Shown here: piece by piece, positions 41,505 to 49,417 of the stretch
How positions within the stretch are numbered: position 1 is the stretch's first letter
Layout: every line of letters starts with the position of its first letter
NCBI GenBank assembly: GCA_017744355.1
Contig: JAGIBK010000003.1
Location: 242,547 to 306,546, forward strand
Origin: a bacterium
GTDB taxonomy: Bacteria; Cyanobacteriota; Sericytochromatia; S15B-MN24; UBA4093
Reading direction: 5' to 3'
Length of the DNA: 64,000 bases
Notes under the pieces: generated by a model
Databases searched by the model: none
The model's input: only the letters and a program-made list of their open reading frames with translations
What the model was told of the DNA's origin: nothing
Made by a program: the position numbers and the translations under genes

Positions 41505-41533
41505 AGTGTAACAGGGGCCTTTACAACGGTCAA
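41505..41533 (-). promoter_or_regulatory. Sigma-70 promoter for RNase E/G
   Basis: On the minus strand TTGACC (41528-41533), 17-bp spacer, TACACT (41505-41510). The resulting leader of about 240 nt is long, as in enterobacterial rne, where the leader mediates autoregulation. Confidence 0.7.
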
Positions 41534-41555
41534 GAGAGCTTGGTTGAAAGGGCGC

Positions 41556-41585
41556 TTGCCAACTGCACCGCCGCCCTCCTATGAT
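41556..41585 (+). promoter_or_regulatory. Sigma-70 promoter giving a leaderless ruvC transcript
   Basis: TTGCCA (41556-41561), 18-bp spacer, TATGAT (41580-41585). The expected start site is at about 41592, at or next to the ruvC ATG (41593). The 334-bp gap between RNase E/G and ruvC holds this promoter, the opposing one, and the RNase E/G leader. Confidence 0.6.
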
Positions 41586-41592
41586 AGCCGCC

Positions 41593-42102
41593 ATGCGCGT
41601 GTTAGGAATCGACCCGGGGACCGCCACCGTGGGCTACGGCGTCGTCGACATGGACGACGACTACCGCTGTGCCTTGGTCGCATGCGGCGTCGTCACCACC
41701 AGCAGCAAGCTGCCGATGCCCGAGCGGCTGCGCATCATCTACGACGACGTCTCGGAGCTGATCGCCACTTACCGGCCCGGCGTGGTGGTGGTCGAAAAGC
41801 TCTTCGCCTTCCGCAACGTCACCACCGTCATCAGCGTGGCCGAGGCCCGCGGGGTGATCCTGCTCGCCAGCCAGCAAGCCGGCTGCCGCATCGCCGAGTA
41901 CACCCCCATGGAGGTCAAGCTGACCATCACGGGGTACGGCCGCGCCCAGAAGCCCGAAATCCAGGAGATGGTCCGGGACATGCTCGGTCTCCAGAGCATC
42001 CCGCGGCCCGACGACGCGGCCGACGCGCTCGCCTTCGCCCTCACCCACGCCCAGTACCTCGAGGGGCACATGGTTGCGGTCTCAGACCAGGCGGTTCTAT
42101 AG
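41593..42102 (+). CDS. ruvC: Holliday junction endonuclease RuvC
   Basis: A 169-residue RuvC that resolves four-way junctions during recombinational repair. The acidic catalytic residues are in RVLGIDPGTATVGYG, VVVVEKLF and the C-terminal RPDDAADALA. No ribosome site precedes either in-frame ATG (41581, 41593). The -10 hexamer of the promoter overlaps 41581, so translation from 41593 on a leaderless mRNA is likely. ruvA follows by one base. Confidence 0.95.
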   Translation: MRVLGIDPGTATVGYGVVDMDDDYRCALVACGVVTTSSKLPMPERLRIIYDDVSELIATYRPGVVVVEKLFAFRNVTTVISVAEARGVILLASQQAGCRIAEYTPMEVKLTITGYGRAQKPEIQEMVRDMLGLQSIPRPDDAADALAFALTHAQYLEGHMVAVSDQAVL

Positions 42103-42103
42103 C

Positions 42104-42712
42104 ATGATCATCCGACTCAAGGGCGAACTCGCCCATGCGGGCCTCGACTACGCCATCCTCGACGTGGGGGGCGTGGGCTACCAGGTCTTCTTGAGCGCCC
42201 GGGTGCTCTCGCGGCTGCCGGCCATCGGGCAGCCCTTCACCTGCTTCACCCACCTGGTCCACCGCGAGGACGCCATGCTCCTCTACGGCTTCGCCTCGCT
42301 CGAAGAGCGCGAGCTGTTCCTCATGCTGACCTCGGTCAGCGGGGTGGGGACCAAGACCGGGCTGGGGATCCTCTCGGCCATGGACGCGCCCGAGGTGGTC
42401 TCGGCGATCGCGATGGGCGACGCCAAGCGGCTCGCCAAGGCGCCCGGGGTCGGCAAGAAGACCGCCGAGCGCATCATCCTCGACCTCAAGGAGAAGCTGA
42501 CCGCCAAGCGCTCGGCCTACCGGGACATGGCCCCGCTGCCCGGGGGGGCCTCCTACGCGCCGGTCGCCGACGCGTTCGCCGAAGCGGAGCTTGCGCTCTT
42601 GAGCCTCGGCTTCGACCCCGACGAGATCGCAGGCACCCTCTCGCGGATCCCCGCGGGCACCTCGGTCGAAGAGGCCATCCGGCAGGCCATCCAGGCCCTC
42701 TCCGGTCCCTAG
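42104..42712 (+). CDS. ruvA: Holliday junction branch-migration protein RuvA
   Basis: A 202-residue RuvA: N-terminal OB fold (MIIRLKGELAHAG, VGYQVFLSARV), two helix-hairpin-helix motifs (LTSVSGVGTKTGLGIL; LAKAPGVGKKTAERII) and a C-terminal RuvB-binding helix bundle (ALLSLGFDPDEI). Tetramers hold the junction and load RuvB. The start is one base after the ruvC stop. Confidence 0.95.
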   Translation: MIIRLKGELAHAGLDYAILDVGGVGYQVFLSARVLSRLPAIGQPFTCFTHLVHREDAMLLYGFASLEERELFLMLTSVSGVGTKTGLGILSAMDAPEVVSAIAMGDAKRLAKAPGVGKKTAERIILDLKEKLTAKRSAYRDMAPLPGGASYAPVADAFAEAELALLSLGFDPDEIAGTLSRIPAGTSVEEAIRQAIQALSGP

Positions 42713-42716
42713 CCGC

Positions 42717-43013
42717 CTACGACGCCTGGCGGCGCCGGCGCATGACCGTCATGACCAGCCCGATGACCAGCAAGGTGGTCGCCGGGACGAAGGGGTCGCG
42801 GTAATAACCCAGACGGTAGAGGATCGCGTAGGCGATCGCGGGCAAAAGCAGCCAGCTCGCCGTATCGAGCAGGGGCCGGCTCTCGAGCCGGGCGAAAAAG
42901 GCAGCGTTCCGGCGCATCACCAGGGCGCGCAGCAGCGCCGTCAAGCCGACTGCCGTCAGCAGAACCCCCATCCGCACCAGCGACTCGCTCACCCTCTCCT
43001 CCGCTCTTATCAC
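42717..43013 (-). CDS. Small integral membrane protein
   Basis: A 98-residue protein with three hydrophobic segments (VLLTAVGLTALLRALV, WLLLPAIAYAILY, TTLLVIGLVMTVM) and a basic C-terminus (MRRRRQAS), so probably an inner-membrane protein. It lies on the opposite strand between ruvA and ruvB. GTG start at 43013 is weakly supported; GTG 42992 is an alternative. No family recognised. Confidence 0.55.
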   Translation of the reverse strand: MIRAEERVSESLVRMGVLLTAVGLTALLRALVMRRNAAFFARLESRPLLDTASWLLLPAIAYAILYRLGYYRDPFVPATTLLVIGLVMTVMRRRRQAS

Positions 43014-43097
43014 CTGACGACCCTACACCCAGCCATCCTACCATCCGGCGGGTGATGGGGCCGCCAAGGCGCCCGGGGGGCCATTCTCCCGGGAGGA

Positions 43098-43106
43098 TGA
43101 TACAAT
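43098..43106 (+). promoter_or_regulatory. Extended -10 promoter for ruvB
   Basis: TG-A-TACAAT ends 32 bp before the GTG of ruvB. It lets ruvB be expressed apart from ruvCA. No clear -35. Confidence 0.5.
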
Positions 43107-43137
43107 TGTTCGAGTAGCATCCCGCCAGGAGGTTCCC

Positions 43138-44229
43138 GTGGCCATCGTTCCATCTCTCGGCTCCAAAGGCCTTCCCGATCGGCCCAAGCCCGACGCCATC
43201 GAGCGCGCCGTCCTCGACCCGGCCCCCGCCGTCGAAGAGACCCCGCTCGAGACCTCGCTGCGCCCCCAGTCCCTCGAGGACTACACGGGGCAGGCGGGCC
43301 TCAAGGAGAGCCTGCGGATCGCCATCGACGCGGCCAAGCACCGCAGCGAGCCCCTCGACCACCTCTTGTTCTATGGGCCGCCCGGCCTGGGCAAGACCTC
43401 CATCAGCCTGATCATCGCCAAGGAAATGGGGGTCAACATCCGGATCACCTCGGCGCCCGCCCTTGAGCGCCCCCGCGACATCGCGGGCCTCTTGGTCAGC
43501 CTCCAACCGGGCGATATCCTGTTCATCGACGAGATCCACCGCCTCAACCGCTTGGCCGAAGAGATCCTCTACCCGGCCATGGAGGACTTCAGCCTCGACA
43601 TCACCATCGGCAAGGGCCAGACGGCGCGCATCAAGCGCTTGCCCCTCAAGCGCTTCACCCTGATCGGGGCGACCACCCGCGCAGGGGCGCTCAGCGCTCC
43701 CTTGCGCGATCGCTTCGGCCTGATCCAGCGCCTCGAGTTCTACCGCCCCGACGAGCTCGCCGGCATCCTCAGCCGCGCGGCCGCCATCCTCAAGGTCGAT
43801 CTGACCCCCGAAGGCTCCGAGGTCATCGCCCGGCGCAGCCGCGGCACCCCGCGCATCGCCAACCGGCTGCTCAAGCGGGTGCGCGACTACGCCCAGGTCA
43901 AGGCGGGCGGCACCGTGAGCGGCCAGATCGCCGCCGAGGCCCTCGACAAGCTTCGGATCGATCCCCTGGGGCTCGATCCCACCGACCGGCACCTGCTCGA
44001 ACTCATCATCACCGGGTTCAATGGCGGCCCGGTCGGCATCGAGACGCTCGCGACCGCCATCAGCGAGGACGCCACCACCATCGAGGACGTCTACGAGCCC
44101 TACCTCCTGCAATCCGGCCTCTTGAGCCGCACCCCCCGCGGCCGCATGGCCACCCCGCTCGCATACAAGCATCTGGGCCTCAAGGCGCCCCGCGAGTCGC
44201 AGGGCCTGTTCGCCGATCTGGGGGATTAG
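43138..44229 (+). CDS. ruvB: Holliday junction branch-migration helicase RuvB
   Basis: A 363-residue AAA+ motor. Walker [10 protein letters not shown], Walker B FIDEIHRL, sensor 1 [18 protein letters not shown] with the Arg finger, and a C-terminal winged helix ([15 protein letters not shown]). It pumps DNA through the RuvA-bound junction. GTG start 5 bp after AGGAGG. The N-terminal 40 residues are longer than in E. coli. Confidence 0.96.
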   Translation: MAIVPSLGSKGLPDRPKPDAIERAVLDPAPAVEETPLETSLRPQSLEDYTGQAGLKESLRIAIDAAKHRSEPLDHLLFYGPPGLGKTSISLIIAKEMGVNIRITSAPALERPRDIAGLLVSLQPGDILFIDEIHRLNRLAEEILYPAMEDFSLDITIGKGQTARIKRLPLKRFTLIGATTRAGALSAPLRDRFGLIQRLEFYRPDELAGILSRAAAILKVDLTPEGSEVIARRSRGTPRIANRLLKRVRDYAQVKAGGTVSGQIAAEALDKLRIDPLGLDPTDRHLLELIITGFNGGPVGIETLATAISEDATTIEDVYEPYLLQSGLLSRTPRGRMATPLAYKHLGLKAPRESQGLFADLGD

Positions 44230-44400
44230 CGCCCGTGAGTTTTGCACGATGCCTCCGATCGGCACCAGCAGCGGCCCCAGCCTCCGATCGCGCGCTCGAA
44301 AGCGTGGTATCCTTAGTCTTGAGCTAACGGGCAGCCGCAACGGGGCGGGGCCCACTTCCTGAGGTCCGGCCGCGAGCCGGCTGCAGAAAGGGTAAGACAA

Positions 44401-45369
44401 ATGGCAAAACAGCTGGCCTTCTTCAAGGGCAAGATCGTTCCCATCGAAGAAGCGAACATCAGCATCCTGACCCACGCCTTCAACTACGGCACGGGCTGCT
44501 TCGAGGGGATCCGCGGCTACTGGAACCCCGAGAAGGAGGAGATGTTCGCCCTCTTCCTCGAGGAACACTACCGCCGGATGTTCCGCTCGGCCAAGATCCT
44601 CTTCATGGAGGTCCCCTATACCCTGACCGAGCTGGTCGAGATCACGATGGACCTGATCCGTCAGTGCGACTACCGGCAGGACATCTACATCCGCCCGACC
44701 CTCTACAAGGAGGATCCGGTGATGGGGGTCCGCCTGCACAACCTCACGGACGCCCTCTGCATCTACGTGATCCCCATGGGCACCTACGTGGACGTGGACC
44801 GTGGCCTCAAGTGCGGCGTCAGCTCGTGGCGCCGGATCGACGACAACGCGATCCCCGCCCGCGCCAAGGTCGTCGGCGGCTACATCAACTCGGCCCTCGC
44901 CAAGACCGAGGCCTACCACCGCGGCTTCGACGAGGCGATCTTCCTGAACGCCGACGGTCACGTCTGCGAGGGCTCGGCTGAGAACCTGTTCATCGTCCGC
45001 GAGGGGATGCTCGTCACCCCCGGCCAGTACGACAACATCCTCGAAGGCGTGACCCGCCGCGCGATCATGGAGATCGCCGAGAAGGAGCTGGGCCTCACCA
45101 CCGACTGCCGTCCCATCGACCGCACCGAGCTGATGATCGCCGACGAGATGATGCTCTGCGGCACCGGCGCCCAGGTCGCCTGGGTCGAGAGCGTGGACAA
45201 CCGCTCGATCGGCGACGGCACCATGGGCCCCATCACCCACAAGATCCGCGAGATCTACTACGACGCCGTCCGCGGCAACCTGCCCGAGTACCGCCACTGG
45301 GTCAAGCCCGTCTACGGCTCCCAGGCCCCCAGCGTGGCCTCCGACAAGGCTGCGGCGAGCCGCCCGTAG
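44401..45369 (+). CDS. ilvE: Branched-chain amino acid aminotransferase
   Basis: A 322-residue class-IV PLP aminotransferase. It carries the last step of Leu/Ile/Val synthesis, or the first of their breakdown. Motifs: HAFNYGTGCFEGIRGYW, the PLP lysine K156 in ARAKVVGGYINSALAKTEA, GFDEAIFLNADGHVCEGSAENLF and CGTGAQVAWV. Length is normal. The 171-bp gap upstream holds two copies of GCCTCCGATCG and a small GC hairpin (CCGGC/GCCGG), but no promoter I can defend. Monocistronic, with a terminator. Confidence 0.92.
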   Translation: MAKQLAFFKGKIVPIEEANISILTHAFNYGTGCFEGIRGYWNPEKEEMFALFLEEHYRRMFRSAKILFMEVPYTLTELVEITMDLIRQCDYRQDIYIRPTLYKEDPVMGVRLHNLTDALCIYVIPMGTYVDVDRGLKCGVSSWRRIDDNAIPARAKVVGGYINSALAKTEAYHRGFDEAIFLNADGHVCEGSAENLFIVREGMLVTPGQYDNILEGVTRRAIMEIAEKELGLTTDCRPIDRTELMIADEMMLCGTGAQVAWVESVDNRSIGDGTMGPITHKIREIYYDAVRGNLPEYRHWVKPVYGSQAPSVASDKAAASRP

Positions 45370-45385
45370 TCTCCCGCCAATCCAA

Positions 45386-45417
45386 GCGCCCGCCGGATCG
45401 ATCCGGCGGGCGCTTTT
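45386..45417 (+). terminator. Intrinsic terminator of ilvE
   Basis: A perfect 28-nt palindrome, GCGCCCGCCGGATC and its complement, followed by TTTT. Confidence 0.8.
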
Positions 45418-45503
45418 ACTTGAAATATCCTGAATTCTTAACCTAAAATTAGCCATCTCCTCGCAAGATCCCGGATCCGGTTCCCGATAAGTAATTCAAG
45501 GCA

Positions 45504-45520
45504 ATTAACACCGCGTTAAT
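45504..45520. promoter_or_regulatory. ATTAAC-5-GTTAAT palindrome upstream of the NHL lipoprotein
   Basis: A 6-5-6 inverted repeat in an AT-rich 140-bp gap, 38 bp before the probable start codon. It has the form of an operator. No regulator identified. Confidence 0.35.
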
Positions 45521-45557
45521 GACACGGGTCTCGAATGGGAAGGGAAAGGTGAGTCAG

Positions 45558-46919
45558 GTGAACGCACGCCGCTTGCTCAACATCATCACCACGCTGCTGG
45601 CCGTCTCGGCGGTCGTCGGATGCGGGCGCGTCCCCACCCAGCCCTTCGAAGGCGACGGCAGCGGCACCGGTGGCTTCGGCCAGATCTCGCAGGTCCCCAC
45701 CGGCGAAATCCGCGGTCGCGTCGTCAACGCCCAGAGCAACCTCGGCATCGCCGGCGTCACCGTGACCCTGATGGGCTCGGCCATCGGCAGCAACCGCAGC
45801 ACCGTCACCGACGGCGCGGGCGAGTTCACCCTCACCCAGGTGCCCGCCACCAAGCAGAAGCTCAGCCTGAGCAAGCCTGGCTACACCTACCTGGCCTCGA
45901 ACGGCGACGTGATCGTCGACGTGATGGCCGGCACCAGCGTCACCGCCCCTCAGATCCTGATGAGCGAAGGGATCGACCTGCTGCCCAACGCCTTCGTCGG
46001 TGCCTTCAACGGCGTCAAGCGTCCCAAGTACCTGGCCATCGACACCACCCGCAACTTCATCTACGCCGCCAGCCTCACCAAGGAAGACCCCATCTTCGGC
46101 TGGAACACCCCCATCGAGCGTGACCAGATCCAGCGCTTCGACCTCAACGGCGGCCTGCTCAAGTCGTTCGGCACCACCTACAACTTCCTGATCAACGGCG
46201 ACAAGCACATCTTCCAGCCCGAAGGGATGACCACCGACCAGGGCGGCAACCTCCTGCTCACCGACCCCAAGGGCTTCACCGGTCCCGACAACCCCGTCAA
46301 GCGCTACGACCTCAACGGCAAGATCATCGCCCCGGTCCAGGGTTCCTTCAACGACGTGGGCAAGCCCCTCGACATCGCGGTCCTCCCCAAGCGCGGCGGT
46401 TTCGCGGTGGTCAACACCCTCGGCCAGATCCTGATCTACAACTCGGCCCTCAAGCTCGAGAAGAAGATCGCCGTCGGCCCCACCCTCAAGGCCATCACCG
46501 CCGACAAGGACGACAACCTCTACGCGGTGGACGCCGGCCAGGGCTACGTCATCAAGAAGTTCGACCTCAAGTCGGCCACCCCCGAGCAGCCCGTCTTCTA
46601 CACCGGCAGCATCGGCGGCCGCGGCGCCAACCAGTACAACAAGCCCAGCGACATCGCGGTCGACAACCGCAACGGCGACATCTACGTGGTCGACCAGGGC
46701 AACAACCGCGTGGTCCGACTGAGCAGCCAGGGCACCTACCTCTCGGAGTTCGGCGGGATGGGCGGCGCGGCTGACGTCAACCGCAACATCGCCCAGTTCA
46801 ACGAGCCCACCGGCATCGTCGTCGACAACAACGGCTACCTCTACGTCAGCGACCACAAGAACGACCGCATCATGAAGTTCGCCCCCTCGCCCCTCCGCCA
46901 GGTCGGCCAGAGCTTCTAA
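45558..46919 (+). CDS. Lipoprotein with carboxypeptidase-regulatory-like and NHL domains
   Basis: A 453-residue lipoprotein: lipobox V-V-G-C (Cys22). Residues about 45-130 are a CarboxypepD_reg-like beta-sandwich (GRVVNAQSNLGIAGVTVTLMG, shown as VVNAQSNLGIAGVTVTL; DGAGEFTLTQVPA). Residues about 145-450 form an NHL-type propeller (NKPSDIAVDNRNGDIYVVD, NEPTGIVVDNNGYLYVSD). The GTG at 45558 is chosen because AAGGTGAG lies 5 bp upstream; GTG 45549 and ATG 45519 are in frame. It differs in blade sequence from the NHL genes at 20.5-23.9 kb. The papain-like lipoprotein gene follows after a terminator. Confidence 0.8.
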   Translation: MNARRLLNIITTLLAVSAVVGCGRVPTQPFEGDGSGTGGFGQISQVPTGEIRGRVVNAQSNLGIAGVTVTLMGSAIGSNRSTVTDGAGEFTLTQVPATKQKLSLSKPGYTYLASNGDVIVDVMAGTSVTAPQILMSEGIDLLPNAFVGAFNGVKRPKYLAIDTTRNFIYAASLTKEDPIFGWNTPIERDQIQRFDLNGGLLKSFGTTYNFLINGDKHIFQPEGMTTDQGGNLLLTDPKGFTGPDNPVKRYDLNGKIIAPVQGSFNDVGKPLDIAVLPKRGGFAVVNTLGQILIYNSALKLEKKIAVGPTLKAITADKDDNLYAVDAGQGYVIKKFDLKSATPEQPVFYTGSIGGRGANQYNKPSDIAVDNRNGDIYVVDQGNNRVVRLSSQGTYLSEFGGMGGAADVNRNIAQFNEPTGIVVDNNGYLYVSDHKNDRIMKFAPSPLRQVGQSF

Positions 46920-46937
46920 CCCAATCCCCAAAACCCA

Positions 46938-46977
46938 GGCCCCGGCCCCTCGAATCGAGGGGCCGGGGCTTTTCGTT
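46938..46977 (+). terminator. Intrinsic terminator
   Basis: GCCCCGGCCCCTCGA pairs with TCGAGGGGCCGGGGC (15 bp), followed by TTTTCGTTT. Confidence 0.85.
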
Positions 46978-47026
46978 TCCAATCTCCAGCCTGCCGAAAT
47001 TACCCGACGAGTTTGCACAAAAACCC

Positions 47027-47055
47027 TTGACCCAACCCTCGTTCGATCGTATAGT
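47027..47055 (+). promoter_or_regulatory. Sigma-70 promoter for the papain-like lipoprotein
   Basis: TTGACC (47027-47032), 17-bp spacer, TATAGT (47050-47055). It predicts a leader of about 105 nt. Confidence 0.75.
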
Positions 47056-47066
47056 GGACCCACAAA

Positions 47067-47122
47067 GTTAAGAGAAGGTTGTGAAGCGTTGAAGCGTCTT
47101 AACCAAAAACCAACCTCTTAAC
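47067..47122 (+). promoter_or_regulatory. 5' leader hairpin of the papain-like lipoprotein mRNA
   Basis: GTTAAGA (47067-47073) pairs with TCTTAAC (47116-47122). After a 3-nt bulge, GGTTG (47077-47081) pairs with CAACC (47111-47115). The loop contains GAAGCGTTGAAGCGTC, a tandem octamer. The stem starts a few bases after the predicted transcription start, where it may stabilise the mRNA or bind a factor. Confidence 0.4.
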
Positions 47123-47165
47123 CTACTTCCCTCGGGGCCCCGCCCCCTCTTAGGAGAAACGCTGC

Positions 47166-48062
47166 GTGAAGACCAAAGCCTTTGCCTGGTTGTCGTCCAC
47201 CGTCGTCCTCGCCGGCATCCTCGCCGGTTGCGGCATCAACTCGGGCGTCGGGATCAACAGTGGCGCGACCGTCAGCAAGACCACCAAGATCTTCGCGGAC
47301 GGCAACGGCGTGGCCCGTCGCTTCGGCTACAAGTTCGTCGGCGGCCACCTGGGCATGCCCGGCATCGGCCTTCCCAACCGCGCGCTTCTCCCCGCGAGCG
47401 TCGACCTCCGCACCACCGGCAAGGTGAGCCCCGTGTACGACCAGGGCCAGCTCGGCGCCTGCACCGCGTTCGCGATGGGCAAGGGCCTCCGCGAGACCCT
47501 GACCAACATGTCCGGCGCCCCCTCGCAGTCCCTCAGCGCGATGTACCTGTACTACAAGGAGCGCGAGCGGATGGGCACCATCAACGAGGACTCCGGCGCG
47601 ATGATGGTCGACGGCATGGAGGTCCTCAAGGCCAACGGCAACGCCCTCGACAGCACCATGCCCTACGTCGTCTCCAAGTTCAAGGAGGCGCCCAGCGCCA
47701 AGGCTGAGGCCGAAGCCGCCGCCTTCAAGATCGAGGACTTCACCCTCCTCAACGGCCTCGACCAGCTCAAGGCCGAGCTCGCTAAGGGCAACCCGGGCGT
47801 CTTCGGTTACACCGTCTACAAGAGCTTCATGACCCCCGCTGTGGCCAAGACCGGCATGATGCCGATGCCCAAGCCCGGCGAGCAGATCCTCGGCGGCCAC
47901 GCGGTCTTCATCGTCGGCTACGACGACGCCAAGCAGGTTCTCATCATCAAGAACAGCTGGGGCGGCGGCTGGGGCGACAAGGGCTACTTCTACATGCCCT
48001 ACGCCTACGTGACGGCCGACAAGGTCGACGAGATCTACGTCGCCAAGGCCAGCAACCGCTAA
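47166..48062 (+). CDS. Papain-fold (C1A) cysteine peptidase lipoprotein
   Basis: A 298-residue lipoprotein: lipobox L-A-G-C (Cys22). The C1A fold is complete: oxyanion Gln93 and catalytic Cys99 in YDQGQLGACTAFAM, His245 in GGHAVFIVGYD, Asn263 in IKNSWGGGWGDKGYF. The segment ASVDLRTTGKVSPV matches the mature N-terminus of papain-like enzymes, so residues 23-75 may act as a short pro-region. It is tethered to the outer membrane or faces outside, and would cut proteins or peptides there. GTG start with AGGAGA upstream. Own promoter, leader hairpin and terminator. Confidence 0.88.
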   Translation: MKTKAFAWLSSTVVLAGILAGCGINSGVGINSGATVSKTTKIFADGNGVARRFGYKFVGGHLGMPGIGLPNRALLPASVDLRTTGKVSPVYDQGQLGACTAFAMGKGLRETLTNMSGAPSQSLSAMYLYYKERERMGTINEDSGAMMVDGMEVLKANGNALDSTMPYVVSKFKEAPSAKAEAEAAAFKIEDFTLLNGLDQLKAELAKGNPGVFGYTVYKSFMTPAVAKTGMMPMPKPGEQILGGHAVFIVGYDDAKQVLIIKNSWGGGWGDKGYFYMPYAYVTADKVDEIYVAKASNR

Positions 48063-48078
48063 GCCTTCCCCTTCCGAA

Positions 48079-48117
48079 ACGCGCCCCCCGGACGATGGTC
48101 CGGGGGGCGCGTCCCTT
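48079..48117 (+). terminator. Terminator after the cysteine peptidase gene
   Basis: A perfect 15-bp stem (48079-48093 with 48098-48112) around GATG, followed by CCCTTTA. It may also serve the convergent DUF3326 gene. Confidence 0.7.
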
Positions 48118-48169
48118 TACGGGTGGATGAGAGGCTCGGTAGGGCACGGATGCCCTCTCAAAGGCAGCG

Positions 48170-49225
48170 CTAGCGCAGGGCCGGAAGCGCGGGCAATGGG
48201 CGCAGGATGGCGGCGGGGGCGAGCCCCTCTTTCAAGGCGAGCAAGGCGCCGGCCGCCTCTAGATACGAGCCGACCTCAAGGACTCCCGAGAGGCCCAGGG
48301 CGACGGGATCCGCCTGGGAGGCGACGCGGTTGTCGCGCACGGCAACGATCGGCAGGCCGAGGCGATGGGCCGCGAGCACCGGGATGCCGCCGCAGGCCCC
48401 CCACGGCGCGACCACGGCGTCCACCTGGGCGAACAGGAGATCCGTCGCCTCGCGCTCCGCAAGGGGCACCAGGCGCGGGGCGCGGCGCAGGCCCTCCAGG
48501 ATGCAGGGCAGGAAGGTGAAGCCGACCGACTCGGCGGCCACCCGCGGGTCCACCCGCATGGGCCGGTCCGGCGACTCGTAAGGGGCATGAGCACACGGCA
48601 CCCCCAACCCACGGGTCACCACATGCGAGAGGACGGCCTCCAGCCCCCCGATGGGGTCCGGGCCGCCGCCCGCAAGATAGGCCTCGGTCTCGGCCTCAGG
48701 AAGCTCCGGCATGCGCGTCACCAGGGCGATCGCCTCGGCGCCTTGCGCGAGCAGGGCTTTCGCCCCTTCGAGCAGTACCTGGGGGTTCTCGACCTCGCCC
48801 GAGCTCGCGCCCTGCTCGCCGAGCACGATCCGCGAGCGCACCGGCTCAGAGGTGGGCAGCCAGCCCACCATGGGCACGCCCTGGACCGCCCGGCAGGCAT
48901 CCGCCGCCGTCAGCAGGTGCAGGAGCCCCTCCGGGTCCTGGTCGACGATGGTGCGATCGATCAAGAGGCCCACGCGGTTGGAGCGCACCGGCCGCAGGGC
49001 CCCCTCGCCCAGGCAGAAGCGATCGAGCATCCCGCCCTCCACGTACCAGACGTTGGGCCGGGCCGCAAAGAGGCTCGCCGCGTTGACGACGTTGGGGTGG
49101 GTGACGAGGCGATCGCAGGCCGCCGCAAGCAGGTTGGCTGCGGGCGTCGCGTCGCCGGCGTACCCGCCGACCTCGGCGCCGAGGCCGGTGGGAACGATCA
49201 TCAAAGCAGTGAAAGGACGGATCAT
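48170..49225 (-). CDS. DUF3326 protein
   Basis: A 351-residue protein of the DUF3326 family, which I know from cyanobacteria and plants: IVPTGLGAEVGGYAGDATP, LVTHPNVVNAASL, NVWYVEGGMLDRF, NRVGLLIDRTI, SHVVTRGLGVPCAHAP and PWGACGGIPVLAAHRLGLP. The family has no established reaction. The conserved Gly-rich start and the P-C-A-H-A-P and A-C-G-G motifs look like a substrate pocket. It starts within the stop of a 54-residue ORF (ATGA overlap) downstream of fliA. Its presence is one of the best phylogenetic hints here. Confidence 0.85.
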   Translation of the reverse strand: MIRPFTALMIVPTGLGAEVGGYAGDATPAANLLAAACDRLVTHPNVVNAASLFAARPNVWYVEGGMLDRFCLGEGALRPVRSNRVGLLIDRTIVDQDPEGLLHLLTAADACRAVQGVPMVGWLPTSEPVRSRIVLGEQGASSGEVENPQVLLEGAKALLAQGAEAIALVTRMPELPEAETEAYLAGGGPDPIGGLEAVLSHVVTRGLGVPCAHAPYESPDRPMRVDPRVAAESVGFTFLPCILEGLRRAPRLVPLAEREATDLLFAQVDAVVAPWGACGGIPVLAAHRLGLPIVAVRDNRVASQADPVALGLSGVLEVGSYLEAAGALLALKEGLAPAAILRPLPALPALR

Positions 49226-49386
49226 GCCTGGGCTGCGACCTCTACGAGCAGGCGCTCGGCCTCGACGGCGACAATCGCCCAGCGAAGGGGCTCGGCCCCG
49301 AGGGCCTGGGCAATTTCGCGCTCCAGGCGGTGCGGGTCGAGAAGGCCGGCAGAGCGCTCGAGCCAGAGCGCGTGGTGACGGATCAT
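49222..49386 (-). CDS. 54-residue ORF coupled to DUF3326
   Basis: A short frame from the ATG at 49386 (GGAG 7 bp upstream) to a TGA that overlaps the DUF3326 ATG. The product is a small alpha/beta chain: HHALWLERSAGLLDPHRLE, REIAQALGAEPLRWAIVAVE, ERLLVEVAA. The last part reads like a beta-alpha-beta unit. No family recognised. Codon use and the 4-bp overlap support real translation. It begins 31 bp after the fliA stop. Confidence 0.6.
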   Translation of the reverse strand: MIRHHALWLERSAGLLDPHRLEREIAQALGAEPLRWAIVAVEAERLLVEVAAQA

Positions 49387-49417
49387 GGGGGGCTCCGATC
49401 GGGGAAAGGCTTGAGGG

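Noticed and set aside
44230..44400. Riboswitch or T-box upstream of ilvE
   Set aside because: Only a short GC hairpin and a duplicated GCCTCCGATCG are present; no T-box sequence or known aptamer core.
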